64,000 nucleotides of DNA. It comes from Scleromitrula shiraiana. Taxonomy: Eukaryota > Ascomycota > Leotiomycetes > Helotiales > Sclerotiniaceae. The stretch covers positions 557,501-621,500 of the forward strand of contig JABELC010000008.1 in assembly GCA_028455995.1 (NCBI GenBank). The letters run 5' to 3'. Positions 35,380 to 47,600 of this stretch are shown one piece after another; positions within the stretch are counted from its first letter, which is position 1, and each line of letters opens with the position of its first letter. The notes beneath the pieces are model-generated. The model saw only the letters and a program-made list of their open reading frames with translations, was not told where the DNA came from and ran no database searches. The position numbers were made by a program, and so were the translations under genes.

Positions 35380-37498
35380 ATGGAGGACGATAAAGGAGTT
35401 GTCGAGATGGGCATCATAGATAGATCAACCTCTTCAAATGAAGGCTATGAAATCCCATCACGGCATTCCAATGGTAACACAAGTAGGGATGACCAAGAAA
35501 TGGCATATTATGGGAAAAGGCAACAACTGAAGGTACTTACCGGACTCAAATCATGCAAGATTTACACTAACTGTTATGTAGCGTAATTTTGGTTTTCTAT
35601 CGATTGCAGGTTTTGTATGTAGTCTGTTATCGACTTGGGAGGGAATGTTTGCTGTGTTCCTGTACGGATTTCAAAACGGAGGTCCTGCTGGTCTTATATA
35701 TGGTTATATATTCTGCGTATGCATAAATATCTTCTTGATCTCATACACTCTCTTCTCCAATGCCATACTACGGCATACTCATTCATGGAGTCTTTGGCAC
35801 CAATGTCACCTCGAATACTTATGATAGATATTCTCTACCGGATAAATTACTGGCAATGGATGTATCAATCTTTAACTTCCAGTTAACATATCTATCAAGC
35901 CTATACACAATTCTGGTCTTGGTTTCTATCTGAAGCCCCGAAGGTTATCATGATCCTACTACTAACACTTTATATCTCTAGTGGGCTGGAACCTTGGCAA
36001 CAGTATCAAGTCTTGCAGAGATGGCCTCAATGTTTGTATACATTCCATGAACAATTACATCCGACTAATTATCATAGGATGCCATTATCTGGAGGCCAGT
36101 ATCACTGGGTATCAATTCTTGCACCAAAGTCTCATGCTAAATTTCTCTCATACATGACAGGCTGGTTGACTGTAATTGGATGGCAAGCTGGCCAGGTAAG
36201 TCCTTCACTCAAGCCTTTAGATGACAATATAATGACTTGTTCCCCAGGCTTCAGTTGCTTTCATCTGTGCTACGTTAATTCAAGGCGTAGCAGTTCTGAA
36301 CTATCCAAATTACGTTCCAGCTCGCTGGCAAGCAACATTGATACTCTATGCTGTTCTTAGTTTCATTTTGTTTACTAATACCCTCCTTGCCCGCTGGCTT
36401 CCCAAAATCGAGGGGTTAGTACTTTGTATTCATATTCTCGGCTTTTTCGGAATACTGATTCCTCTTGTCTATCTTGCACCTCACGGATCAAGAAAGGATG
36501 TTTTTGAAACTTTCATCAATGGAGGTGGATGGAAAACCGATGGAGTTTCATTCTTTGTTGGCTTGGTTACCAGCGTCTTCTCCTTTCTAGGAGCCGATTC
36601 AGCTTGTCATATGAGTGAAGAAATCGTCAATTCTTCAACAGTTGGTATGGACTAAAAAGGTGTTGCACTTCAAATTATCCCTGCTAATATCTTTCATAGT
36701 TCCATGGGCTATGATTTCGACTATTATGTTGAACGGCGTCTTGGGTTTTGCCCTATTGATCGCTCTACTTTTCTGTTTGGGTGATATCAATGATGCACTT
36801 ACTTCTCCCACTGGATTCCCCTTCATGGAGATATTCTTGAATGCTACCAACAGTCGTGCTGGAGCATCTGGTATGACGAGTATCATCATTATTATGATGG
36901 TTGCTGCAGAAATCGGTATTATGGCAACTGCTTCACGCTTACTATGGTCTTTTGCTCGTGATAATGGCGTTCCAGGTAGTAAATATATTAGTCGCGTAGG
37001 TCTTTGCGTCTTCCCAACATCTACCTCAAAACTAACTCTTTTCAGGTACACCCCTCAACAGCACTACCCATCTATTCCATCCTAGTCAGCACCGTTGTTT
37101 CAATTCTTCTTGCACTTATCAACATTGGAAGTTCCGCGGCATTTAACTCTATCGTTTCTGTAAATGTTGCAGCATTCTTTACATCCTACATGATACCTAT
37201 CTGCCTCTTACTGAAAAAACGTCTTCGAAATGATCCAATCAAAGATAAAATTCATTGGGGACCTTGGAAAATGGGACCAATTCTAGGACCTATCGTTAAC
37301 ATATTCGCATTGATTTACTCAATGATCACCATGTTTTTCAGCTTTTGGCCAGCCACCCAATCAGTCACTCCTGTATCTATGAATTGGTCCTGTCTCATCT
37401 TCGCTGGAGCCCTCGCTTTCAGCGTTTTATTCTATGTCGGTTGGGGTCGGCATACTTATAAATGGCCAATCGTTGATCCTCTCAAACGGCGCCAGTAG
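35380..37498 (+). CDS. APC-family amino-acid/choline/GABA-type transporter
   Basis: A predicted 533-residue permease with about 12 membrane helices. Seven exons keep frame: 35380-35532, 35582-35716, 35982-36031, 36078-36195, 36248-36644, 36700-36995 and 37046-37498. Family features are RNFGFLSIAGFVCSLLSTWE in helix 1, WAGTLATVSSLAEMAS, the signature-like PLSGGQYHWVSILAPK, GWLTVIGWQAG, SEEIVNSSTVVPWAM, LLWSFARDNGVPGS and a last exon with the final helices. Fungal relatives include Uga4-type GABA permeases and Hnm1-type choline transporters; the substrate cannot be set from sequence. Intron 2 is 265 nt, much longer than the others (45-60 nt). Conserved sequence flanking it (LIYGYIFC then WAGTLA) makes the junction secure. 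The stop is TAG at 37496-37498. Confidence 0.85.
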
Positions 37499-38809
37499 AT
37501 ATCGATTTAATGGTCTACTAGGTGTCTCTTTTTGTAAGGAAATAGGCGTTTGACAAGATTCGATCATTTGGTTACTGTATATAGCATTACGTACTCTTTT
37601 CCATCCAAACAGCATTTAAAAGAGTCATCATCTTAGACCAAGGGGGTATTTATTCATGAACCAACAATACATTTCAAGTTTTTATAAAAAGCTAATTGTT
37701 TTTTTTTATTTGAACAATCAAACATTGTTATCTGATATTATTAGATGGAAATTTCAAATTGTTTAACCAGAAACTAGACAATCAACAGCAAGATAAATTT
37801 CTCTTAGCATTCTTAGCATTACAATTTTTCATATGAAAGATTCAATGATTAATGGACAGGTTTGAATGAATTCTTCCAAAACTACATTATACGTCAATAT
37901 CTCATGATTTTCATTTGTGCAATATGCAACTCAGCTCCCATAATCAATACGCCACCTGCAACAGGAAAGAAAGAAAAAATATAGGCATCGTGGCACCAGG
38001 AAAAAACTCCATCTCCTGATTCCCCTTCAAAATAATCCAAATCTGGAGTTCCCCCCCGATTGGTTTCCAAGCTGTCGGGTTCGGCTCGGACCTCTCTTCC
38101 CCCGGATCCTTCGTATGATCAGTGCGTGTCGTTCGTGAACGCAATCTTACCTAGAATGAACCGATCATCCTGCTAATATTTAGTCCGATAATCTAGACTG
38201 AACTTCTTGTACGATATCCTGGCTGTTAAAATTTGAAAGGGTAGTAGTGCCCGTTTTCTTTCATTATTGCTTAGACCCACTTCCTTACATATATTTCCCC
38301 TCTTATCATGAAATTTCAGTCGCTGGGGTTAAATGCTAGGATATGTTGGCAGTTCACTACTGTACATACAGGCTATTTCATCCTCCTGTTCACAGACACC
38401 TACCTAATACATATCTGGGCATCAAGTGCCAATCAAACAAATAACCTCAATTTTCAACGAACGGTAAGTAACATTGCAGGTGGACGAACGGTAGTATTTT
38501 TCTTTTTTTCTTGAAAAGGTCGGAGAATCAGCCCCAGAAAAAGTAATTCCTCCTTCCCGATACCCGTAGATGTGGGCTTTGGGTCTTGATTCGTTGGGAG
38601 GCTGCTGCACTGCGAGATGCATGTGATGAATACGAGTTGAGCTTCGATGGCTGATGGGTAATGCCGAAGGAGGGCTACTTACGGTACTTACTGTACATGA
38701 GGAAGTATTCGGAGTCGTTTTAATACCTAGGTACTATTTGTTCTAGCGGTGTTGTGAACGGTGCTCTTGAGCTACATAATTGTGTTCGAGTTGAAGGGGA
38801 AAATCAAAC
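37499..38809. other. Intergenic region
   Basis: About 1.3 kb between the APC transporter and the acetyltransferase gene, both on the plus strand. No coding signal was recognised. Short frames at 37944-38144 and 38308-38622 have no family motif. Confidence 0.5.
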
Positions 38810-39863
38810 ATGAAACCTATTCCAAACCTTCGCCTTCTGCCTTGTGATCCTGAGAAAGATGGACCGGCACTTGTCGAGGGACAACTTGCTGCTTTTAGTA
38901 ACCCAAATGAACCGTTTTGGTTCGTTTTAAATCCGTCGACGGAGGATTTTGACAACGCCGTTAGGAGGACTGTGAAGAATTGGTTGGGGGATACGACGGC
39001 GAGGTATGTTAAGGTTGTCGATGAGGATGGTACGTTTCTTGGTTTGGTTAATTGTTTCACTGATATTCTTTTTGTTTCGTTCGAAGTACTGTTTTAAATT
39101 ATATGTCCTTTCTCAGGGTATCTATCGTCAAGTGATGGTTATTTCAGACCTTGATTTATGAACAGGATATTACACATATATATATATATATATTTATCTA
39201 ATTATGCCTTCCAATCGATCAATGATTAATATAACACACAAACAGGAAAACTTATTAGTGCCGCCAAATGGCTCGTTAGGACTTCTCCACTGAGTGAAGA
39301 ACAGAGGAAAGAGCATGTTCATGTAGATTGGCATCCCGATGGTGATTCGAACGAATGGGCCGAACACATAATAAATTGGATTCATCAACATCATATCTTG
39401 CGTACGAAGGGCGAACCATGTGTTGGTATGTCATCCTTTCTTCTTGTTGCTCCCGACTATCTTTCGTCTTCACCTCCTCCACTCCACTTCATTGTCCGTC
39501 TTTACCACAACCACATCCAAAAGCTAACACCACACCTCTCTCCCATTAGTCCTCGACATGCTAACCACCCATCCATCCCACCAACGCCTCGGAGCCGGCA
39601 CCCTCCTAATGAAATACGGCACCTCCATCGCCGACGAACTAAAGCTTCCCGCGTTCATCGAGGGGACCATTGCAGCGAAACATTTGTACGAAACTCATGG
39701 GTTTAGAGCGCTGAATAATGCATATATTGATGTGCCGGTACCGGAGAAATGGAGGGATAGACCGGAGGTTAGGTTTTTCTTTTATGAGAGACCGGTGGGT
39801 GGGGATGATGGGGAGAAGGTGGGGGAGGATGTGGATGTGAAGATTTGTGTGGAGTGGAGTTAG
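38810..39863 (+). CDS. GNAT-family N-acetyltransferase
   Basis: A predicted 237-residue acetyl-CoA-dependent acyltransferase; the acceptor is unknown. Exons: 38810-39029, 39246-39425 and 39550-39863 (introns of 216 and 124 nt), in frame. The protein starts MKPIPNLRLLPCDPEKDGP, a usual GNAT strand-1 opening. The central part reads WLGDTTARYVKVVDEDG then GKLISAAKW (strands 2-3). The acetyl-CoA motif A is VLDMLTTHPSHQRLGAGTLL, with the Q/R-x-x-G-x-G/A loop at about Q145-G150. It is followed by FIEGTIAAKHLYETHGF, the motif-B segment common in fungal GNATs. Intron 1 carries a TA repeat. The gene is probably intact. Confidence 0.88.
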
Positions 39864-41945
39864 GTGGTGGGATTGACGTTTTTCAAGTTGTAAATTAAGG
39901 TATTTAAATGTGGCAATTAGATCCATAGGTGGCGGACTTCAGAATGATTATCTTTCTTACTCAGATGTCCAATATGATTAGATAAATGCATGATTTTATA
40001 GAAGAATTAGATGTTCTCTATTTCATTTCCAATTATCGTGTTCCTACTCAACAAACCTAAGAAGCCAAAGCGGTTCCTACACATCTCAGCTACTCACGCC
40101 CTACTAATGGTTCTCGTCTTATCTCTTGAGAGAGAAAAGCCATAAATGTGAGGTAACTACCATCTCATCTTCATCTCATCTTGTATGAATGACATAATTC
40201 ACTTCTAGATATCCGAGCTCTTGTTGCATATCTGAAAACTGCCGGATAAGCAATCTATTCAATGAATGATACGGAAACGATTTCGTTTTTGTTGCACCTC
40301 TCAAAATTTACGGTCGGTAATTTCTGTATAGCACACCAGCGGACCGTAGAGCAATGAAGTGATATTGCTTTTGTTGCATATCACAACAGCTAGGGCACTA
40401 AACTACTGTTTAATAAAACTTACGACACTTAGATGGTATTGCTTTTGTTGCATATCTCATAATGTCCCGTTTTTTTTAAAAAAAAAAATTCCAAAAAAGG
40501 GACCCAGTAGCCGAGAAGTTCCTGTTATGGATCTCAGACTCTGCCGTTGATGAAGTCTTGTACAAATGCTACGGTACGGAAGAGATGTCGTTCTGTGCCA
40601 CCACTAGAACCTCTCACTAATGAAGTCATATCGCAGATTAGCACGCAGGCGGTATTGATACGTTACATATCCAAAAAAATGAATAGTTCGCGCCCATGCC
40701 GTACTCAACTATGAGCGCCATTTCTTAATACCAAAACATGTTCGTCATAAACCAGCCAATAGTTCCATTTTCTCATATTTTGTTACCCGTCTAAGAATGT
40801 AACGTTCTCTAGGCCATTGTTCTACTCATCACGACACTTCGGGTGTCTTGTGTCCGTTTGGCTGTTATCTAATCTGTGTCCCTCTGAGATATGCAACAAA
40901 AGCTCTTGATAAAAAGGGGGCAACAGGCTAGTGAAATTTATTTTGATGACTCGCAGAGGTATGGTAGAATATTGGGAAGGATTCAGAGAAATGAATAGAT
41001 AGGTTCGGAAACGGGAAGTAGAGGAAGATTGCCTAAATTGGAGAACAATCAAGACGATAGGTGGTTTGGAACCTTGGAGACTTCAATCAACAAGTGGAAT
41101 AATATGAGCTCCTTGCCTGAATCTTTGTAGTGAAGTGCTTTGCATGCTGCAAGTGAATAACAACAATGACTTTTGGATGCATTCCCAGATTGGGCAGACC
41201 ATAGTCTGGCTTGAGATGATAAAAATTTCTTGGGGTGGATATGAGCAGCTAATAAAGAGCCAAATCTTCATTTATACTCAGACTCGAGTAATTGCACTTG
41301 CAAAATAGCTCGGCCCGTGTGATCGTTGCAGGAAGATGATTGAATCAATTTATTATTGGGAAATATATATATGTATATGATGTTTGTAGATACCAGAATG
41401 ATGGTGGTTACGTGAAATCCTATATTAGATCTCGCAGGATCGTCGGCCAGTCCCGAATAAGTGCTCAAAGATCGGATTGCTCTTATGACAACATTCGAGT
41501 CATCTTCGTTCATAATAGGTGAATATTTTCTTAAGAGGAGCGAGCGGTCCGACATGATTTTAGTATTCCAATACATGAAGGAGTATGAAGCAGTTAATTT
41601 GTTGGATTTTCTTCTATGTACGTACAACGTTTGAAGTTGCCTTGCTAAAACTAGTGAATGATTCCTTTGTGTCTCTGTCCAGGGGTATTGGCAAACGCAC
41701 GGCCAATCAACATCCGCTCCAATCAATTTCCCCGCACAAATCTTGGTTAGAGACCAAATGACGTCAGATGTTTAGTACCCGAACACTGCCTCAAGAAGTT
41801 AAGAGTAAACAGACCGCCTCACTAACAACGACTGCCTATAAAATCTTAGACAACCTCAAAACTCCACAACAATTTCAACCTCATTTCTTGCAGCTACACC
41901 TCACAGCACATAGATCTTTCCGACCATACAGATAAATCAGTCATC
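39864..41945. other. Intergenic region with degenerate tandem repeat
   Basis: About 2.1 kb without a supported gene. Its left half contains several copies of a TTTTGTTGCATATCT-like core (see separate entry). The open frame at 41268-41726 on the minus strand starts at a non-ATG codon and shows no family motif. The last ~200 bp are pyrimidine-rich and probably lead into the small membrane-protein gene. Confidence 0.55.
40215..40460 (+). repeat. Degenerate ~75-bp tandem repeat
   Basis: A TTGTTGCA core occurs at 40221, 40289, 40371 and 40445, i.e. spaced 68, 82 and 74 bp. The last two copies share 20 bp around it (TATTGCTTTTGTTGCATATC). A further copy in inverted orientation is at about 40886-40906. 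Sequence between the cores is poorly conserved. Origin is unknown. Confidence 0.6.
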
Positions 41946-42312
41946 ATGTTCCAGAACACACTCAGTTTCCTTCTCCAATTCTTCCTTTTCACTCTCGCTC
42001 TTGCCCAACCAGTTGAAATCGCCGGTCATGGTAACGCATGGAAGTATGGAAGTGGTGGAGGAGTTATTGGCTTTATTGTTCTGATTCTTGATATTCTCGT
42101 ATTCAGTATGTTTCACTTCATTTCCTATCACTATGGTATTTGATCTAACTGGTGTAATAGTCGAGGTATTGAAATCCAACCGTCCCGCATCCCACAAACT
42201 TCTTTGGTGCTTGATCGTCTTCCTCTTCCCTATCCTCGGTCTTATCGTATACTGGCTTTTCTCGAATAGAGAGGCTCACTCTGGAAGTGGTTCATACGAG
42301 GCTATTCCATAG
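41946..42312 (+). CDS. Small membrane protein with PLDc_N-type segment
   Basis: A predicted 103-residue protein. Exons: 41946-42105 and 42161-42312 with a 55-nt intron (GTATGT donor, TAATAG acceptor). It starts with a hydrophobic signal peptide or anchor (FLLQFFLFTLALAQP). A short polar stretch with WKYGSGGG follows, then a helix (VIGFIVLILDILVF). Next come a basic loop with IEVLKSNRPASHKLLW and a second helix (IVFLFPILGLIVYWLFSN). The pattern lLkS-N-R-kLlW..flfPilGliiYwlf matches the phospholipase D-nuclease N-terminal (PLDc_N) segment, found in cardiolipin synthases and in small stand-alone membrane proteins. There is no catalytic HKD domain, so enzymatic activity is not expected. Its role is unknown. 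Confidence 0.8.
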
Positions 42313-44613
42313 TCGTGTTATATGGTCTCTACATGGTGGTTGGAGAAAGTGGCGAATTGATGTGCTGATGGCATAGGGTGGGGAGATTCAGATGATGGAT
42401 GAATGATGCACACGGTCTGGGGGTTTCGATTTTATTCTATTAACAACTAAAGTTACGAAAGGAGTAATGGTCTTTCCTATAATGCATGCGTATTACATTT
42501 TGTCGCTTTTCTGCTTATATTCATTCCCGAAATACGATGCATCTTCCCATAATTGCTTCTACTAGTAGATTTATATTGAATGAAAATCAGCAGCTCAGTA
42601 ATTGAGAGCTATTAGAAAAGAGAGGATCTAGTATGGGGTAATTGTAGTTGTATTGTTGAAGTTGTTCATCTAAAACTAAGTGACAGCGAGGACTATAAGA
42701 GCCTCCATGTTGCTGACTAATCAGACCTATATCATTAATCTCTTTTCTATTGTAAGTTAGACAAGGACTACTTTTATCTGATAAACGTGTAGAAATTTTT
42801 TAAAAAAATTGAAAATAAAGTTTACTAGTAAGTTAAACTTGAAGATATAATAAGATAGAAATATAATGATTTGGTATTTAAATTAATTCTACTAAAAAGA
42901 AGATTTAAAATAAAAAAAAATAAAAAAATAACTCGGAAATTTAATTTTCTATTAAATAAATTATATAAATAATAAAAGAAACTTGAAGAATAAAAAATAT
43001 TATTTAAAATATTTAAATAATTTATTAAATAATTTATAAACATAATTAATTTAAAAAATATTGATTAATTTTATATATTTGAACTTTTTATTGTATTCTT
43101 CACTAGTAAGTTTTCTTTTTTTAGTAAATCACCAGTAACTTGAAGTTAAAAATTATAATAAAAATAAAGTTATTAAATTTAAATATAATATTATAATAAT
43201 AAAATTAAAGTTATAATAAATAATATATTAAATTCAAGCTTCAAGTTCTAGTACTAGTATTATTAATATTATATTTAAAATTATTAAAAGATTATATTAA
43301 ATTTCCATATTATAACTTGAATATACTATTATAGTAACTTGAACTACTATATGATATAATTTGATTAATATTACTAACATTTAAATGCTAGTGTTTAAAG
43401 TATTATTGATTAAATTGTTGAATGGTTTTAAATAAGTGGTAAAATAGAGTTGAAGTATAATTTTGAGGTTTTTCGGTAATTTGCGTGTACTTCAATTTTA
43501 ATTTAACCGAGTACTACTAGTATATATGATTGGAATGATGCTATCTGCAAGTGTACCCAAATTGACACCATGCATTATCTATCTCACAAGGTTTCAACGA
43601 GTGTTCAGGCTACCTACATTATCTAATAGTTATTACCTGGCCTAATACTAATACCACTTCCCATCTGAAGATGAAATAAATTCATCAATGTTCCAGCGTT
43701 TCTAGAGTCATAGCAAACGGGCAAAGATTGCCTGACCTGTGGATTGATTGATCGATCTTCGACATTCAGTTCTAGAAAAGGCAAAGTCTCCGGATGACTA
43801 ATTCTCTTCAACAACCTTTATCAAGGAAAGATCAATCCTATCTTTCCCAAGAAGCAATCTTAATGTTATAGAAGTGTGAGAAGCAAACAATTCCCAGAGC
43901 ATATTCTTCCAGTCTGCTCTCATCGAGTCGAGCTCGTAAGCTAGCCCACAGATATCAATACATGCCGCAATAGATTTCGATCTTAAGGACAGGCATAGTA
44001 GCAGTGTGTGGACTCCAAACCTCGTTTGTCTTTTTCTAATCATGGTTAGGATAACCAAAGAAGTGGATGACATTGAGAATCATCTGCTTTCCTTCCTTCT
44101 TTTCTTTTGTTTCCTCCCTCCCTCGATTGTATACAGGTTGAGGAATTTCTATTGATAATAAATTTGTCTATTGAAATCTCGGACGAGCATAAGATTCATA
44201 CGTTCAGCTTGAAAGACTTTATTGGCGAACCAAAAAGCAAAAGTAATATGATGAAGTTGGCATCGAGTGATGGGTGGTTCTGTCACCTCTAAGGGAAAAA
44301 GAAAGCGTACCATCGGTACTATGCATTGAGCACATCAAAAGCAATAGACTATAGTCGTCATTTGATTGGAGCAATCAATGTGTTTTTTTTTTCTTAAAAG
44401 TGAAGTGAACATATTTATCTTCCCCAATTTCACGCTAGTCTAGAATTATTATTTTCCCATCAACCACATTTCAACTCAACTCAACACAACACAACACCAT
44501 CCTTCGTCCATCTATCTACTTCTATTGTACGATAAAAATTCTTTTCACGTTTTTCAATTGTTCAGCCCACACAACTATCAAGGTTATTGACAGCCTCTTG
44601 CGATTTTGTCGCT
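42313..44613. other. Intergenic region containing an AT-rich island
   Basis: Holds an extremely AT-rich block (about 42790-43470, listed separately) flanked by ordinary DNA. Short frames at 43623-44073 (minus) and 44107-44292 (plus) have no recognisable family. Immediately before 44614 there is a CAACTCAACA-rich leader, likely the promoter and 5' leader of the giant gene. Confidence 0.5.
42790..43470. repeat. AT-rich island, probable RIP-type decayed DNA
   Basis: About 0.7 kb almost wholly A and T, dense in TA steps, with only scattered G or C. No open frame of interest. In ascomycetes such islands are commonly transposon remains mutated by repeat-induced point mutation, but no transposon domain survives here to prove it. 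Confidence 0.6.
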
Positions 44614-47600
44614 ATGGCGACTCGAGAGGCGACAGCTAATATTTTTGAATCACTCATTCAACACATCGTCCTACCTCCAAGGTTGCCTGGAAGAGAAGAT
44701 AGGAACCAAAATCTGGATGACACTTTGACGACTTCTTTGGTCAATGCTTGCAAAAGTTTGAAAGAGGCTACTAATAACGAAAAAGTCTGGAATCCTATTC
44801 TTCGCTCTATCCAAACTGCCAAACTCCTTCAAGTCAATCTTCAAGGCAAACCGAATAAAACTTCTCTTTTGTCAGAATTTCGAAACCTCGACTGCAATGT
44901 TGTCTTGATCATACACGTATTGGAGCAAAATGCCGCATTACTTATCTCACGTCAACAAAGGTATAATTGTTGATAAAATTCACCAACCTCACTATTGTCT
45001 CCTCAATTCACTTTTAGTCACGAAATTTGGTCTTTCACAATGAAGCAATCACTGACCAAATCTAGGGTGGATGGAGAACGTGTATTTTTCGAAGCGTTCG
45101 AGGTGTCAGCATCGGCAGAAGATGTTTTGGCTTCTGAGAACGCGTTGCAGCGGGATTTTCCTGGAGTATCCGTTTCAATTCCCCTCTCAACATTCGAACA
45201 AAACAATTTCCTAGAAGAGCTTGCTACCTTCCTCGAACAAGCAAGCGCTGAATCCATCAAAATGTTTTCCGCAAAAACAAATAAAGCTGGATCTGTAATT
45301 TGCGAAAGTCGCGATACGCAGTCTTGTGCTTTGATTACGACGATGCTCATGGCACTTTTGGAAGCTAACGGCCGCCGCGAATACCCTAATATACTCAGAA
45401 AACGCGTTCGGGACGATGTTTGTTGGTCAAATGCTGAATTTCCCTGGAGACGAAGTCCTTTATGGTTAGTATTGAGAGTATCTGTACAGCGCCAACTTTG
45501 TGATATCCTTGGCGGTGAGGCAGGACGGGTACATTACAAGTTTCTAATTTGTATCTTTCTCGCTCAACTCCTCAGCCAAACGATAAACATTGTCAACATT
45601 GAATCACTTTCATATTTGAAGACAAAACTAGCACGGCGCTTAGCCAAGCTGGAGGTTGATGAGGGCCGAGTTACTATGGATGTCCGTCCTCTATTCGCAG
45701 AATTGTTTACAGCTACAAAACCCACATTTCAGAGAGCCTTGAAAGATGCGGGGAAATTCATCGATGTATCCTGGAACCAATTTAAGCTTGGCTCCCAGAG
45801 ATCAGTGGTAGCCCTACCACGACGTGCTCCCGATAATGACTTGTACTTGACCTTGCCTAATAGTGGACGATACTTGCAGAAAATTCTGACAGCAGCACGC
45901 CAACCTGCCCCTATAACACATAATTATAATCCACTACCAGTGGACATAGCAGCGATCACAAAGGACAGGATAGGAGCATTTTCAAATCGCTATTTTTCAT
46001 TATGCGATATTGAAATTGGAATAGAAGCCAGCGGTACAGATCCGCTCGTATCACCTTCCGATACCGAGAACGAAGCACGTTGCACGAAAATCGCACAACA
46101 AATCAAAATGTATCTAGCTGCTAGTAACGGGGCATATACGTCGAATCCAGAACAGAGCTCCTTGATGATTCTGAGCATCATGGAGCTTTGGGTGATGTTG
46201 GATAAAGTATGCTTGGCTATCTATCCCTTGCTCCAACATTATCATCCTTATTTCTCCTCCGAAATGTTAGATGTCTTGCATTTACCATTGTACAAGGACA
46301 TGGTTCGTTTACAGAAAATACAGGAACATCTCCGCGACCGCCAGAAAACTGCTAGCGGAACAAATATGACCATCTTCGAAGACCCTGTTCGCGGATGTTA
46401 TGCCGAGCGCCATTTCAACGAATCTATTGACTCTTCGGATTTACAAGAACTTATGAAACGTATTAAAACGAAGGCGGCTGTTGTACGAGAACGTAAAGAG
46501 GCTGAACTTGAACTGAAGAGTATTGAATATGATAAGCTGAATAGGTTGATTGCGGAGAGTGCTTGCTTGTATACTGTCAATGAATTCCAAGTTAGAGTCC
46601 ATGACGATACTCGTTGTAGTAAATGGTAAGCAATATCCTTCTGACTCTCAAACATTGAATTTCCTGTTTCGTCTCTCAACACTGTTATTCCAGATTCATA
46701 CTAACACAGTTTTATTCTATAGCTATTATGAAAGACAGTTTAGACGTCTTAGAATTACGGTGAATTTGAAAGGTCCAACTTGACCGATCGCCACGTACTA
46801 ACTGTCATATCAAGGCCTGCGAATACCCATTGCCGTCGAACATAGTCAAAGCAAAGGTTGTTGTTTTCGAGTTGTCCCGACCTAAGTCATTTTCCTTGTA
46901 CCGCGACATTACATGGAAAGTGATCAGTTCTTTAGCATTCCCAAGACAGCCAGGCAGTCCCAAACCAATAGTAAGTCCGCACGCTCTTTATGCTTCATCA
47001 GAGACATCTAGATATTCTACTTGTTATCGTGAAAGCCACTAATCGAATTGATTTTAGATTTTGCTGAAAGATTATAAAGGATTGAAATTCTTTGCAGATA
47101 GTAGCATCTCGGGTTTCTCCCTCGGATCAACTACTAAACCCTTTCCTATAACCCAGTGAGTTTCTTCTTCCAATACGATGCCATGCACATGCAAGAACAT
47201 ACAATTCTAACATTGCTTGATATAGTTACGAGAATTTTCGACTTCCGGCAAGTCTCAGCGACGTTTTTGTACCTAATGGATTAAATATTGCTTATTATGA
47301 TGAACCAAGTCAGCTATGGCCTGGTCGACAGAAAAAAGGGAGCTTTTTACACCATTTTCACTTTTTGTTACCAGAAGCATCTCCCTTCTCACAGCTAATG
47401 TTTTTACCTGCGGTAGAAGTTGGTACCAATGGTCCAAGTTCTTATGAGGTTCTAGCAAGCCAGAGCAAGACTCCAACGGGGGTTAACGTTCACGAATATA
47501 TGGCATTTCAAAATCTGTTAGGAGGTAAAACTCGCCGCCTTGTTTCACTTTTGAGAGAGCTAGGATCACAAAATTTGAATTTTGGCACCGAGTCGATGGC

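Noticed and set aside
41268..41726. 152-codon minus-strand frame
   Set aside because: Starts at a non-ATG codon, shows no recognisable domain and lies in unconstrained-looking DNA.
43623..44292. Short frames on both strands next to the AT-rich island
   Set aside because: No family motif and no consistent exon structure; could be fragments of a decayed gene but cannot be supported.
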